A stretch of DNA of 64,000 nucleotides from Salinicoccus sediminis (GCF_000986795.1 NZ_LAYZ01000004.1:62001-126000); one strand, 5' to 3'; numbered from the stretch's first letter, positions 42,452-51,780 are shown. Numbers and translations: made by a program. Notes: generated by a model not told the origin, from the sequence alone.

Positions 42452-42919
42452 TCAGTCATTCCTTTTCCTGAATATATAATTATCCCGGCCGTCAACATCA
42501 ACCGTTTCGAGCAGTTTCCAGCCCTTCTGCAAGTAGTAGTCATATCTTGACTGGGTCTCTGTCTTCGCATAGATGGTTTCATATCCAAGGCCCGAGAGAT
42601 GATTGAGCATATCCCGGACCAGCCTGTCGGCCACGCCCTGGCCCCTGAAATCCGGCAGGACATACAATGCCGTCAGCCAGGGCTGGTATTCCGGCCGTTC
42701 CGGCAGATCGTTCCTGTATATGGAGACCGTCCCGATGCATTTACCGCCCTTCAGCGCAATCATGGTGATCGGATAGTCCGTGATCCCCGACTGTGAAAAA
42801 AATTTCACTGTTTCCTTGAATGTCCCCTTCCTGCGCTCATCCAGATGGAAACGTTCGAATATGATCCTTGCGACTTCCGTCTTATACTGCGGCCACTTTG
42901 AAAGAAAATCTGTTTCCAT
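42452..42919 (-). CDS. GNAT N-acetyltransferase
   Basis: A 155-residue acetyltransferase with CIGTVSIYRND, the acetyl-CoA loop YVLPDFRGQGVADRLVRDML and the C-terminal YDYYLQKGWKLLETV. The ATG at 42919 follows AGAGGTG at six bases; the ATG at 42928 overlaps that site. It is followed directly by a 51-residue gene on the same strand. Substrate unknown. Confidence 0.87.
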   Translation of the reverse strand: METDFLSKWPQYKTEVARIIFERFHLDERRKGTFKETVKFFSQSGITDYPITMIALKGGKCIGTVSIYRNDLPERPEYQPWLTALYVLPDFRGQGVADRLVRDMLNHLSGLGYETIYAKTETQSRYDYYLQKGWKLLETVDVDGRDNYIFRKRND

Positions 42920-43068
42920 GGCATTCACCTCTGCTTATATACCCATTATACATAAGCTTTGCCCAATTTAGAACAGAGTCGGTCTGCCGTAAAAGTCAGA
43001 AAAAATATTTTTCTTTTCCAGTATCTGTTTTTGTTGTTTTTATTTTATGTGCATATTATAATCTAATG

Positions 43069-43103
43069 TCGGCTGATTTAAGCTGCCATCCTTTTGCAGC
43101 CGA
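43069..43103 (+). promoter_or_regulatory. Leader hairpin of MFS pump gene
   Basis: TATAAT at 43056-43061 with TTGTTT 17 bp upstream is a probable promoter. It is followed by an inverted repeat TCGGCTG / CAGCCGA (43069-43075 / 43097-43103) in the leader, possibly an operator or attenuator. Confidence 0.4.
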
Positions 43104-43128
43104 TAATCATTAAAGCGAGGTAACATAT

Positions 43129-44610
43129 ATGGATAATACCACCAAATACGGATACTTATCCGAAAACCCGGACGTAAAAACACTCCCTATCATGCTGTCT
43201 CTGATCATCGGTGCATTTTTCGCCATTCTGAATGAAACGCTGTTGAATATTGCACTGACAACCCTGATGCATGAGTTTGATATTACACTGCCGACGGTAC
43301 AGTGGATGGCAACGGGCTTCATGCTTGTCATGGGCATCGTCATCCCTGTCTCGGCCCTGCTGCTCCAGTGGTTTACGACCAGACAGCTGTTCCTCGGGAC
43401 GATGATCATATTCACAGTCGGCACCACCATCTGTGCAATGGCACCGACATTCCCGGTACTCCTGTCCGGCCGTCTGATACAGGCGATCGGCACCGGCATG
43501 CTGATGCCGATCATGTTCAACGTCTTCCTGCTGCTCTATCCGCCGGAGAGGCGCGGTAAGATCATGGGCATCGTCGGCCTGGTCATCATGTTCGCGCCAG
43601 CAATCGGCCCCACGTTGTCAGGAATCATCGTCGAATATCTCGGATGGAGATTTTTGTTTATCACGGTCATCCCGTTCTCACTGTTCTCAATCATATTCGC
43701 CTTCATCTTCCTGGTGAATGTATCTGAAGTGACGAAACCGAAGATCGATATTCCATCCATCATCTTCTCCACAATTGGATTCGGCGGCACAATCTACGGA
43801 TTCAGCTCCGTCGGTAAAAGTGACGCCGGATTCATGAGCCCGGAAGTGATGGTTGCAATCGCAGCCGGTGTGATCGGCATCGGACTGTTCGCCTTCAGAC
43901 AGCTCAGACTGGATGAACCGATCATGGATCTGCGTGTGTTCAAGTACCCGATGTATGCCCACGCAGTAATCCTGTTTTTGATCATCATCATGACGATGTT
44001 CGCTTCAGAAATCATCCTGCCGATCTACATGCAGGGGCCGCTTGCGCTGAGCGCGGCCGCTGCCGGCATACTGCTTTTGCCCGGCAGTCTTCTGAACGGT
44101 GCACTGTCCCCTTTCATGGGGGCGCTGTTCGATAAACTCGGACCCCGGCCGCTCATGATACCCGCAACGCTCATACTGAGCGGCACGATGTTCATGATGA
44201 GCCGCCTGGATACAGAAAGCCCGCCATGGGTCATCCTCGTCGGGTTCATGCTGCTGATGATCTCAGTCTCTGCCACAATGATGCCCGCACAGACGAACGG
44301 GCTCAATCAGCTGCCGAAAAGGCTCTACCCCCATGGCACCGCCGTCGTTTCAACATTGCAGCCGGTGGCTGGAGCCATCGGCGTGTCCGTCTTCATCAGC
44401 ATCATGAATGCCAGACAGATGAACTTCCTGGGGAATGCATCGGATCCAAATGATCCTGCCACAATCGACCAGGCAATGGTGGCAGGCGTCGAACTCGTAT
44501 ACTTCATCGCCTTCACCATTTCCATCATTGCTGTAATCATGTCGTTTTTCGTCTATCGTGCCAAACCTTCTGACAGCATGACGATGGAACAGTCGGATAT
44601 GAAGGCATGA
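43129..44610 (+). CDS. 14-TM MFS multidrug efflux transporter (DHA2, EmrB/LmrB/QacA-like)
   Basis: A 493-residue pump with about 14 TM helices. DHA2 hallmarks: FAILNETLLNIALTTLMHEF in TM1, TVQWMATGFMLVMGIVIP, RLIQAIGTGMLMPIMFN, GIVGLVIMFAPAIGPTLSGI (motif C) and WRFLFITVIPFS. Expected to export lipophilic drugs or dyes by proton exchange. Single gene with its own promoter and terminator; no adjacent TetR or MarR regulator is seen. Confidence 0.9.
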   Translation: MDNTTKYGYLSENPDVKTLPIMLSLIIGAFFAILNETLLNIALTTLMHEFDITLPTVQWMATGFMLVMGIVIPVSALLLQWFTTRQLFLGTMIIFTVGTTICAMAPTFPVLLSGRLIQAIGTGMLMPIMFNVFLLLYPPERRGKIMGIVGLVIMFAPAIGPTLSGIIVEYLGWRFLFITVIPFSLFSIIFAFIFLVNVSEVTKPKIDIPSIIFSTIGFGGTIYGFSSVGKSDAGFMSPEVMVAIAAGVIGIGLFAFRQLRLDEPIMDLRVFKYPMYAHAVILFLIIIMTMFASEIILPIYMQGPLALSAAAAGILLLPGSLLNGALSPFMGALFDKLGPRPLMIPATLILSGTMFMMSRLDTESPPWVILVGFMLLMISVSATMMPAQTNGLNQLPKRLYPHGTAVVSTLQPVAGAIGVSVFISIMNARQMNFLGNASDPNDPATIDQAMVAGVELVYFIAFTISIIAVIMSFFVYRAKPSDSMTMEQSDMKA

Positions 44611-44617
44611 TTAAAAA

Positions 44618-44648
44618 AACTTCCCGAAAAATTTTCGGGAAGTTTTTT
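44618..44648. terminator. Bidirectional terminator
   Basis: Thirteen-base stem AACTTCCCGAAAA / TTTTCGGGAAGTT with A and T tracts on both sides. Confidence 0.92.
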
Positions 44649-44654
44649 ATATGT

Positions 44655-44849
44655 CTAACCCATGATTTCCTTCACTCTGCCGACAGTGCCATCCTCAAGC
44701 TTTACTTTGATGCCGTGATGATGCTGCGGTGAATTCGTCAGTATCCTCGCCACAACACCTTCGGTCAGCTTCCCCGACCTCTGATCCTGCTTCTGGACAA
44801 CTTTTACCGTCTGTCCCGGTTTTATATCCGCTCTTCTCGTTCCCTGCAT
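44655..44849 (-). CDS. ywbE: YwbE family protein
   Basis: A 64-residue protein of the YwbE (DUF2196) family. The pattern ADIKPGQTVKVVQKQDQRSG, LTEGVVARILTNSPQHHHG and IKVKLEDGTVGRVKEI is characteristic of this short KOW-like beta protein, perhaps nucleic-acid binding; its role is not known. The ATG at 44849 is seven bases after AAAGGAG; the ATG at 44855 is only one base away. Confidence 0.9.
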   Translation of the reverse strand: MQGTRRADIKPGQTVKVVQKQDQRSGKLTEGVVARILTNSPQHHHGIKVKLEDGTVGRVKEIMG

Positions 44850-44924
44850 ATTCATTCTCCTTTGATCTCCGTCTTTGGATCATAGCTTAATACATTCATT
44901 ATAACATCCGGGCGGCCGTCTGTT

Positions 44925-46133
44925 TCATCCGTATCCGTCTTTGCCGTCCCATACCACTCTTCTGTAGTTGTCCGGATTTGTATCGCCTTCTGTGCTGATC
45001 GTCAATACCTTTGAATCTGCACCCAGCCCGAGCTGTTCTTTCAGACGCCTGTATTCTTCCTTCGTCATCACTTCATACAGGAAGCCGAGCGGGACTGCAC
45101 CGGATTCGCCTGATATCACTTTTTCGTCCTCCCCTGCCGGGTTTCCGAGTACGCGCATACCTGTTGCACTGACGGAGTCGCCACACGAGGCGAAGCCGTC
45201 TGCGACGGACTTCAATATTTCCCAGCCGGCCGGGCTCGGTGCTCCGCATGACAAGCCTGCCATCATCGAATCCAGACTGCCGTGCACCCGGACCGGGCTG
45301 CCGTCCTCGCTTTTTGCTGACTGATGCAGGCAGTCCGCTTTTTGGGGTTCAACCACAATGATGCGGGGCGGCCGGCCGTTTGTCAGATTATATATGGCAG
45401 CAGCCATTGCCCCGGCGAATGAGCCGACACCCGCCTGGAGGATGACGTGGGTCACTTCGCTAGGATTTGTGCCCTGCAGCTGCCTTTTTAGTTCAGCAAC
45501 GATTGTCGTATATCCCTGCATTATATACCTCGGCAGCTCTGTATAGCCCTCCCATGCGGTATCCTGAATATGGACCCAGCCATTTTCCCGGCAAATCTCC
45601 TGGACATATTCAACCGTTTCATCATAGTTCATTTCAGTGATTACCCCTTCAGCGCCGTATTCCAGTACGGCGTCCAGCCGCGATTTTGCAGTGCCTTCCG
45701 GCATGTATACTCTGCCCTCCTGGTAGAACAGTTCTGATGCCCAGGCCACACCTTTGCCATGGTTGCCGTCTGTTGCTGTCGAAAAGATGACAGGAGGACG
45801 GTCCAGGATCTTCCCGAGCAGTTGATCGAATGTGAAATCATCCAGCTCAATGTCCAGTTCTCCGGCAAAGTATCCAGCCATGGCATAGGATACGCCGAGA
45901 CCTTTGAACGCGTTCAGACCAAAGCGTTCAGACTCATCTTTTACATAGATGCTGCCGACTCCAAGTAATTCAGACAGATTTTTCAGTTCATGGAGGGGCG
46001 TTTGTTCATAACCCGGCATCGATGCATGAAAATCATTCACTTTTTCCATCCGCTCTGCGGAGTAAAGATCCACAGACTTCATGTGCTGCGATCTGCCTTT
46101 AAACCGGTTTTCCACCCATTTAATATGCTGCAT
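44925..46133 (-). CDS. dpaL: Diaminopropionate ammonia-lyase (YgeX/DpaL)
   Basis: A PLP-dependent fold type II enzyme of 402 residues that cleaves 2,3-diaminopropionate to pyruvate and ammonia. The PLP Lys is in DESERFGLNAFKGLG near residue 77; TATDGNHGKGVAWA and the phosphate-binding QAGVGSFAGAMAAA follow, and the DpaL-type SLDSMMAGLSCGAPSPAGW segment is present. AAAGGAGG precedes the ATG. It may let the cell use or detoxify diaminopropionate. Confidence 0.9.
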   Translation of the reverse strand: MQHIKWVENRFKGRSQHMKSVDLYSAERMEKVNDFHASMPGYEQTPLHELKNLSELLGVGSIYVKDESERFGLNAFKGLGVSYAMAGYFAGELDIELDDFTFDQLLGKILDRPPVIFSTATDGNHGKGVAWASELFYQEGRVYMPEGTAKSRLDAVLEYGAEGVITEMNYDETVEYVQEICRENGWVHIQDTAWEGYTELPRYIMQGYTTIVAELKRQLQGTNPSEVTHVILQAGVGSFAGAMAAAIYNLTNGRPPRIIVVEPQKADCLHQSAKSEDGSPVRVHGSLDSMMAGLSCGAPSPAGWEILKSVADGFASCGDSVSATGMRVLGNPAGEDEKVISGESGAVPLGFLYEVMTKEEYRRLKEQLGLGADSKVLTISTEGDTNPDNYRRVVWDGKDGYG

Positions 46134-46147
46134 CCGTCCTGCCTCCT

Positions 46148-46600
46148 TTAAAGGTTTTTCTTCAATACGATCATATGTCTCAGCTGTCTCCCCGCTTCGA
46201 ATATCGGTTCTGCGTAATTGTCGATGAAGAAATTATCGATCTGATGCGATTTCTCAAAGCCGCATGCTTCATAAAACGGGAGGGTCAGCGGGCTGTCGCC
46301 TGTGCCGACGTACATGACAGTGCCCCTGTCCTTATATAAATGCAGAATATGCCGGACCAGTTTCTTGCCGTATCCCTTCCCCTGCTCACCGGGAGCCACG
46401 GCAATATTCTTTATTTCAAACGCGCCGCCGCCTTCATCCGTCACGACACAGACTCCCTTCACCCCGGCCGCTTCCAGGATGAACATATCACCCCGGCCGA
46501 GGTAGCGGTCGATCATCTCCTCCTCTTCATCGGCGAGGAGAAGCAGATCGATGAACCTTTTCTTATTTCCAAAAACTTGTTTTATACCAATATTACACAT
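46148..46600 (-). CDS. GNAT N-acetyltransferase
   Basis: A 150-residue acetyltransferase. ALLL-type start (RFIDLLLLADEEEEMIDRYL), then IKNIAVAPGEQGKGYGKKLVRHIL (acetyl-CoA loop) and LPFYEACGFEKSHQIDNF. Translation start is odd: AGGAG directly abuts the ATG at 46600, and this region is bracketed by an inverted repeat (46584-46616). A non-ATG start a few codons later is possible. It lies 14 bp after dpaL on the minus strand in gene order upstream, so the two may share a transcript. Confidence 0.82.
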   Translation of the reverse strand: MCNIGIKQVFGNKKRFIDLLLLADEEEEMIDRYLGRGDMFILEAAGVKGVCVVTDEGGGAFEIKNIAVAPGEQGKGYGKKLVRHILHLYKDRGTVMYVGTGDSPLTLPFYEACGFEKSHQIDNFFIDNYAEPIFEAGRQLRHMIVLKKNL

Positions 46601-46616
46601 CTCCTATCGTTGGTAT
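46584..46616. repeat. Inverted repeat around the GNAT start codon
   Basis: ATACCAA (46584-46590) and TTGGTAT (46610-46616) flank the ribosome site and start of the minus-strand GNAT gene and could place them in a hairpin loop. Confidence 0.5.
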
Positions 46617-46657
46617 ATCCATCGTGATATCATATACAGACTGGAGGAGGAGACATC

Positions 46658-47137
46658 ATGACAGGTAAGACACATATCATCGGGGGCATCGCCTCAAGCC
46701 TTGCATTCGCACAACTAACGGGACTGGACCCCGTCATCATGGTCGGTGCCGGCATCATAGGCTCCCTCGTTCCCGACATCTGCCACGGCGGCAGCAGGAT
46801 GGGCAGGGCACTGCCCATAATATCAAAACTGATAAACCTGATATTCGGCCACCGTTCGTTCACTCACAGCCTGCTGTTTTTGGTGATCATCTCATTTCTG
46901 ATGGACAGGCTCCTGCCGTACGAGGCGCTTAAAAACGGTCTGATGGTGGGCATGATCAGCCATCTCGTGCTCGATATGGCGACCAGGAGCGGCATCCAGC
47001 TGTTCTTTCCGATCAGCTTCAAAGTCAGGTTTCCGGTAACGATACGCACCGGAAGCCTGGCTGAAAATCTCATATTCAGCGCTCTGACACTCGTTTCATT
47101 CTATTTTGGCTGGCAGGTGCTGGGCTACTACATATAA
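46658..47137 (+). CDS. Membrane-bound metal-dependent hydrolase, YdjM/DUF457 family
   Basis: A 159-residue membrane protein. GKTHIIGGIASSLAF at the start, VPDICHGGSRMGR and GHRSFTHSLLFL in the middle, and MISHLVLDMATRSGIQLFFP carry the conserved His/Asp pattern of the YdjM (LexA-induced in E. coli) family. Four TM helices are likely. Function is poorly defined; a phospholipase-like or hydrolytic role is inferred from the motif. GGAGGAGG precedes the ATG. Confidence 0.88.
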   Translation: MTGKTHIIGGIASSLAFAQLTGLDPVIMVGAGIIGSLVPDICHGGSRMGRALPIISKLINLIFGHRSFTHSLLFLVIISFLMDRLLPYEALKNGLMVGMISHLVLDMATRSGIQLFFPISFKVRFPVTIRTGSLAENLIFSALTLVSFYFGWQVLGYYI

Positions 47138-47173
47138 AAAACTCCTTTGGGCAATCATACCCAAAGGAGTTTT
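47137..47173. terminator. Bidirectional terminator
   Basis: Fourteen-base stem AAAACTCCTTTGGG / CCCAAAGGAGTTTT with an 8-base loop. Confidence 0.92.
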
Positions 47174-47179
47174 GAACTT

Positions 47180-47992
47180 CTACCTGAACGGCCCTTCTTT
47201 TTTAAAGTACTGGTCGATCGTTTCAAGCACACCGCTCATGTTATTATGGGGGGCGGTGTATTTTGCCGCGTATTTCACATCATTCGGTGCATTTTCCATG
47301 GCGAAGCTGTATTCCACGTGGGCCAGCATTTCCAGGTCATTGCCCCCGTCACCGAATGCCATTGTCTCGCTGTCTTTGATGTTCCACCGCTCCTGCAGTG
47401 CTTTTATGCCGCTTGCCTTGTGATGCCCGGGCACAATCAGGTCGATGCTGCCGTGGCCGCTGGATGCCGGTGTCACATAATCTCCCAGTATGTCCCCGAG
47501 AAAACCCTTCAACCCGTCGGTATCCTCCGCCGGACATGAGAGGGCAAATTTCAATACCTGATCATCTATGTCGTCAAAGCTTTCCACCCGCCTGAGACGC
47601 CGGTAGAACTTCCGGATCATTTCGAAATATTCATCCGTCACATAATCCAGTACATAGGCACTTTCTTTGCCGCAGACTATTGTTTCGAGTTTGTCGTGTT
47701 TGGCAATTTCACCGGTCACCACTTCAACATGTGCCTTCGGGATGCTTACAGAGGATACTTCCTCGCCCCCGTCCACGACAAATGCCCCATTTTCAGCGAC
47801 ATAGCTGATCTCGTCCTGGATATCGCCGTAATATGATTTCAGCTGATGATACTGGTTACCGCTCGCCACGACGAATTTGATGCCTGCGGCCTTCATCTTT
47901 CCATAGAGCCCTGTGAATCTTTCCCGGTCATATTCCTTCGTGTCATTCAGGAATGTCCCGTCCATGTCCACAGCAATCAATTTTACTGTCAA
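47180..47992 (-). CDS. HAD hydrolase, Cof/YkrA type sugar-phosphate phosphatase
   Basis: A 270-residue HAD phosphatase with a type IIB cap. Motif I is VDMDGTFLND at residues 7-16, motif II VVASGN, motif III Lys in HHKASGIKAL, and motif IV MAFGDGGNDLEML. Cof proteins dephosphorylate sugar phosphates, flavin mononucleotide or PLP; specificity is not readable. It precedes the GH4 gene by 52 bp on the same strand order, but is downstream of it in transcription. Confidence 0.9.
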   Translation of the reverse strand: MTVKLIAVDMDGTFLNDTKEYDRERFTGLYGKMKAAGIKFVVASGNQYHQLKSYYGDIQDEISYVAENGAFVVDGGEEVSSVSIPKAHVEVVTGEIAKHDKLETIVCGKESAYVLDYVTDEYFEMIRKFYRRLRRVESFDDIDDQVLKFALSCPAEDTDGLKGFLGDILGDYVTPASSGHGSIDLIVPGHHKASGIKALQERWNIKDSETMAFGDGGNDLEMLAHVEYSFAMENAPNDVKYAAKYTAPHNNMSGVLETIDQYFKKEGPFR

Positions 47993-48043
47993 TATAATCC
48001 TCCTCGACTAGCGCATCTGTACTCCATTATACCTGGTTTCACT

Positions 48044-49369
48044 CTATTTTACCGCCTGGAAAAACTGCGGCAGATACTCTCTATGGGCTTCCATCATTTC
48101 ATCGACGATGTCTTTCGCAACCTTATCGGACGGCGTCAGCGGGTTGATTGTAAGCGCCAGCACCGCCTTATTGTAATCACCTTCCACAGCAGCTTCTGCA
48201 CTGATGCGCTCGAATGATTTTATCTGCTGGATGAGGCCACGGACCGCCACCGGCAGATCGCAGAAAGCGAGGGGGGCCGGCCCGTCTTTTGTGATGACAC
48301 AACTGGTTTCGACTGCCGAGCCGTACGGCAGGCTGCTGATGGCCCCGCGGTTCATCGTGTTCACCGGCTGGATGTCCCGCCTGTCATTGTAGATCGATGT
48401 GATCAGACGGACCGCCGCATCCGAATAGTAGGCGCCCCCGCGTTCTTCCAGCTGCGGCGGTTTGATGTCCAGGCTCTCATCTTCGTACAGCTCGAAAAGC
48501 TCCTTCTCAAGCGCCTGCACCACTTCGGCGCGCGTCCCCTCCTCTTTTTCGCTGATTTTCGCCTTCTCCAGCATCTCGCCGGATTTATAATAATACATAT
48601 GATACGGGCAGGTGATCAAATTGAGCGCCTCCATGAATTCAGGCTCCCAGCCCATCCCGTCGATGTTTTTGACAAAACTGCTGTTTGCCGGATCTGAGAG
48701 TTTTCCAATGACCCGAGACTTGACACTCACTCCATCCAGGTAGACGTCGAGCCCGTAGACCATATGGTTCAGTCCTGCAAAATCGATACGGATTCTTGAA
48801 TGGTCGACATCAAGAAGATTTGCGATGCCCATCTCCATGCCAATCGGCACGTTGCACAGACCGATCACCTTTTCTATGTTCGAGTGGCGGAGCACCGCTT
48901 CAGTCACCATGCCCGCAGGATTTGTGAAGTTGATCAGCCATGCATCCGGACAGAGCTCCTCCATGTCCCTGCATATATCGAGTATCACCGGGATTGTGCG
49001 CAGTCCTTTGAAGAGCCCGCCCGGCCCGTTCGTCTCCTGTCCAAGCACCCCGTACTTCAGCGGTATACTTTCATCTTTTGCACGTGCATCGAGCTGCCCC
49101 ACCCTGAACTGTGTCGTGACAAAATCCGCATCCTTCAATGCTTTCCTGCGGTCGAGTGTCAGATGGACATCAATCGGCAGGCCGGCTTTTTGGACCATCC
49201 TTTTTGCCAGGTTACCGACGGTCTCCAGTTTTTCACGGCCTGATTCAACGTCGACCAGCCAGAGCTCACTGAGGGGAAATTCATCATATCTTTTAATGAA
49301 CCCCTCCACAAGTTCCGGGGTGTAGCTTGATCCGCCGCCAATCGTTGCAATCTTTATACCTTTATCCAT
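48044..49369 (-). CDS. 6-phospho-beta-glucosidase, glycoside hydrolase family 4
   Basis: A 441-residue NAD- and manganese-dependent GH4 enzyme that cleaves phosphorylated disaccharides after PTS import. IATIGGGSSYTPELVEG is the NAD-binding and family signature; FTNPAGMVTEAVLRH, IGLCNVPIGM with the metal-binding Cys, and FAGLNHMVYGLDVY with the metal His follow. GGAGGT precedes the ATG at 49369; the longer frame to 49429 is unlikely. It diverges from an RpiR-type regulator. No PTS genes lie next to it. Confidence 0.92.
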   Translation of the reverse strand: MDKGIKIATIGGGSSYTPELVEGFIKRYDEFPLSELWLVDVESGREKLETVGNLAKRMVQKAGLPIDVHLTLDRRKALKDADFVTTQFRVGQLDARAKDESIPLKYGVLGQETNGPGGLFKGLRTIPVILDICRDMEELCPDAWLINFTNPAGMVTEAVLRHSNIEKVIGLCNVPIGMEMGIANLLDVDHSRIRIDFAGLNHMVYGLDVYLDGVSVKSRVIGKLSDPANSSFVKNIDGMGWEPEFMEALNLITCPYHMYYYKSGEMLEKAKISEKEEGTRAEVVQALEKELFELYEDESLDIKPPQLEERGGAYYSDAAVRLITSIYNDRRDIQPVNTMNRGAISSLPYGSAVETSCVITKDGPAPLAFCDLPVAVRGLIQQIKSFERISAEAAVEGDYNKAVLALTINPLTPSDKVAKDIVDEMMEAHREYLPQFFQAVK

Positions 49370-49563
49370 TTGAGTACCTCCGTATAAATAATTGATATCC
49401 CAATTGTAGCTGTACATGTCCCTTGGCAACAGTCATCATGGAAATTAAGTACAGAGTGCCCCGTTTAGGAATTTGTCACTTATATGTAACACTGTGTTTT
49501 ATAAATATATTATGATACGCTTTAACTGATCGGACCACTCTCGGATAAAGGAGGCGCCCGCAT
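49370..49563. promoter_or_regulatory. Divergent promoter region of GH4 and RpiR genes
   Basis: AT-rich 194-bp gap. GTCAC-N6-GTAAC (49486-49501 region) is an imperfect dyad that could be an RpiR operator, and TATTATGAT-like -10 sequence lies about 50 bp before the RpiR start. No confident cre site was found. Tentative. Confidence 0.35.
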
Positions 49564-50289
49564 ATGTTTACCCAGGAAGAAATCGCATCATTCAATGAAC
49601 TCGAAACGTCTCTGTATAACTACATCGCAGGCAATATGGACAAGGTTGCCTACATGAGGATACGCGAGCTTGCCGACGCCACACATGTATCCACTACCAC
49701 GATACTGCGTTTCTGCAGGAAAGTCGGCTGTGAGGGGTTCTCCGAATTCAAAGTCCGGCTCAAAATGCAGCTTGAGAAGGAAAAGACGACAATACCGCAG
49801 AATGTGCAGCACACCGTTGCCGAGTTTTTCGAACGGACACTGAAAGGGGATGTTGATGAGAAAATCAGACACGCAGCCGCCCTCATAGCCCGTGCCGATA
49901 ACGTCATCTTCATCGGTATCGGCAGTTCGGGAATCCTGGCCGAATACGGCGCGCGCTACTTCTCAAGCCTCGGGAAATTCTCCATGTACATCAAGGACCC
50001 CTATTTTCCCATCCATTCGAACTTGAGGGATAACAGCGTGACGATCGCCCTCTCCGTATCCGGTGAAAATGAATCCACAGTCAGGCACCTCAACCAGCGC
50101 AAGCAGGAGGGCAGCACCATCATCAGCATAACGAATCATAAACACTCCACCATCGCCAGAATATCAGATGTGAACATTTCGTATTATATTACTGAAGAGT
50201 GGTTTGAAAACGCCAACATCACCACACAGATCCCCGTCATGTATGCACTTGAAGCGATGGCCCGCGAAATATATGCCCTGAACGGATAG
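49564..50289 (+). CDS. RpiR/MurR family transcriptional regulator (HTH-SIS)
   Basis: A 241-residue regulator. The N-terminal HTH_6 domain (about 1-75) includes RELADATHVSTTTILRFCRKVGCEGFSEFK; the SIS sugar-phosphate-binding domain follows (VIFIGIGSSGILAEYGARYF, ALSVSGENESTVRHL, IISITNH). Such regulators sense phosphosugars and control adjacent catabolic genes, here most likely the divergent GH4 hydrolase. AAAGGAGG precedes the ATG. Confidence 0.92.
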   Translation: MFTQEEIASFNELETSLYNYIAGNMDKVAYMRIRELADATHVSTTTILRFCRKVGCEGFSEFKVRLKMQLEKEKTTIPQNVQHTVAEFFERTLKGDVDEKIRHAAALIARADNVIFIGIGSSGILAEYGARYFSSLGKFSMYIKDPYFPIHSNLRDNSVTIALSVSGENESTVRHLNQRKQEGSTIISITNHKHSTIARISDVNISYYITEEWFENANITTQIPVMYALEAMAREIYALNG

Positions 50290-50317
50290 AAGCTCCGGCA
50301 CCCTTGCCCGGAGCTTT
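50290..50317. terminator. Bidirectional terminator
   Basis: AAGCTCCGG / CCGGAGCTT nine-base stem with 9-base loop between convergent genes. Confidence 0.8.
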
Positions 50318-50326
50318 GTCCATCGT

Positions 50327-51640
50327 CTATTCACTTTCCTCGTTTACCGATACCGTGATTTCCTCTATGCGCCTCTCTCCGGACTCCTCCACTTTAAAGT
50401 GAAGGCCCTTATATGTGAGTTCCGGCTGGTCGCCGGGTTCCGGGAAGTACCCCAGCCGGCCGATCATGAAACCATTCAGCGTTTCATATTCATCGACCGG
50501 CAGTTCTTTTTCGAAGAAATCCTCCACATCAAGCAGATGGATGGTTGCCTTCATGCGGTATTTCCCGGGTGAAACTTTCCTGATCGGTTCTTCTTTCCCG
50601 ATATCATTGTGTTCTGACAGGATCTCGCCCACGACTTCTTCGATGACATCCTCGATCGTAACTAGACCTTCGGTACCGCCGAACTCATCCAGGATGATGG
50701 CGATATGGGCATTGCCTTTTTGCATATCCCGGAGCAGACGGTCGATGCTCCGGCTTGATGACGTGAAGAACGGCTCATGGCATAACTCCGACAGATTGAA
50801 CGCCTTCTCTGTTCCATCCTCCATGAGTTCCAGCAGATCTTTCGCCCGCAGTATACCGACGATATTATCTATATCCCCGTCAAAGACCGGAAATCTCGTA
50901 TACTTCTCGCTGTTTACGGTGGAGATGACTTCCCCGAGATCCGCATCGAGCGGGATGGCGGCTATTTCAGTACGGTGTGTGCTGATGCCGGTCACCTTCG
51001 TATCATCCAGTTCAAAAATGTTGTTGATCATCATTCTTTCGGCCTGCTGTATGTTCCCTTTCTCCCCGCCGAGCTCGACCAGCATCCTTATGTCCTCTTC
51101 CGACGCTTCATCGTTCCTTGCATTGGGATCCAGTCCGAAAAGGCGTACGATTGTGTTTGTCGAAAACGTCAGAAACTTGACGACGGGCAGTGTGATTTTG
51201 AACAATATCGTGAGTGGGCCGGCCGCAACATTTGAAATGCCTTCCGTTTTCTGCAGTGCAAGCTGCTTCGGCACGAGTTCACCGAATACGAGGGTGAAGT
51301 AGGACAGTACCAGTGTGATTACAACCACCGAGACCGTCTGGAGCAGTGACTCGGAAAGCGGCACCCCGAGATCGGTCAGAAAAGATGCCAGCGGCCCGGC
51401 GAAGAAATCCGCTGCAAACGCACTTGCCAGAAACCCTGCCAGCGTAATGCCGATCTGTATGGTGCTCAGGAACCGTCCCGGTTCGGAAATGAGATTGTTC
51501 AGCTGGATGGCTTTTTTATCGCCGTCGTTCGCCTGCTTTTTCACTTTGTTGTCATTCAGTCCGATCAGGGCAATCTCGGAAGCCGCAAAAAAGGCATTGA
51601 TCAGAATGAGGATGACCAGGGTTATGACTGCCAGTACCAT
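50327..51640 (-). CDS. CNNM/CorC family membrane protein (hemolysin-like, magnesium homeostasis)
   Basis: A 437-residue protein with the standard order: CNNM/DUF21 transmembrane domain (about 1-190; NAFFAASEIALIGLN, LVFGELVPKQLALQ), a CBS pair (about 215-335; STHRTEIAAIPLDA, IVGILRAKDLL, IAIILDEFGGTEGLVTIEDV) and a CorC_HlyC domain (about 350-430; LNGFMIGRLGYFPEPGD). Relatives such as staphylococcal MpfA protect against magnesium stress by export. GGGAGGA precedes the ATG. Confidence 0.92.
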   Translation of the reverse strand: MVLAVITLVILILINAFFAASEIALIGLNDNKVKKQANDGDKKAIQLNNLISEPGRFLSTIQIGITLAGFLASAFAADFFAGPLASFLTDLGVPLSESLLQTVSVVVITLVLSYFTLVFGELVPKQLALQKTEGISNVAAGPLTILFKITLPVVKFLTFSTNTIVRLFGLDPNARNDEASEEDIRMLVELGGEKGNIQQAERMMINNIFELDDTKVTGISTHRTEIAAIPLDADLGEVISTVNSEKYTRFPVFDGDIDNIVGILRAKDLLELMEDGTEKAFNLSELCHEPFFTSSSRSIDRLLRDMQKGNAHIAIILDEFGGTEGLVTIEDVIEEVVGEILSEHNDIGKEEPIRKVSPGKYRMKATIHLLDVEDFFEKELPVDEYETLNGFMIGRLGYFPEPGDQPELTYKGLHFKVEESGERRIEEITVSVNEESE

Positions 51641-51780
51641 TTATATTCCTCCCTTTTGTCGTAAGTGATTATTTTCCTGTACCTTACTTTACACGCCGGA
51701 CGGAATATTAACAGCATTAGTGCATTCTTTTATTATTGACGGCTGTTTTGATGTACCCTGTTGGTAAAGGGGGCTGCAGA

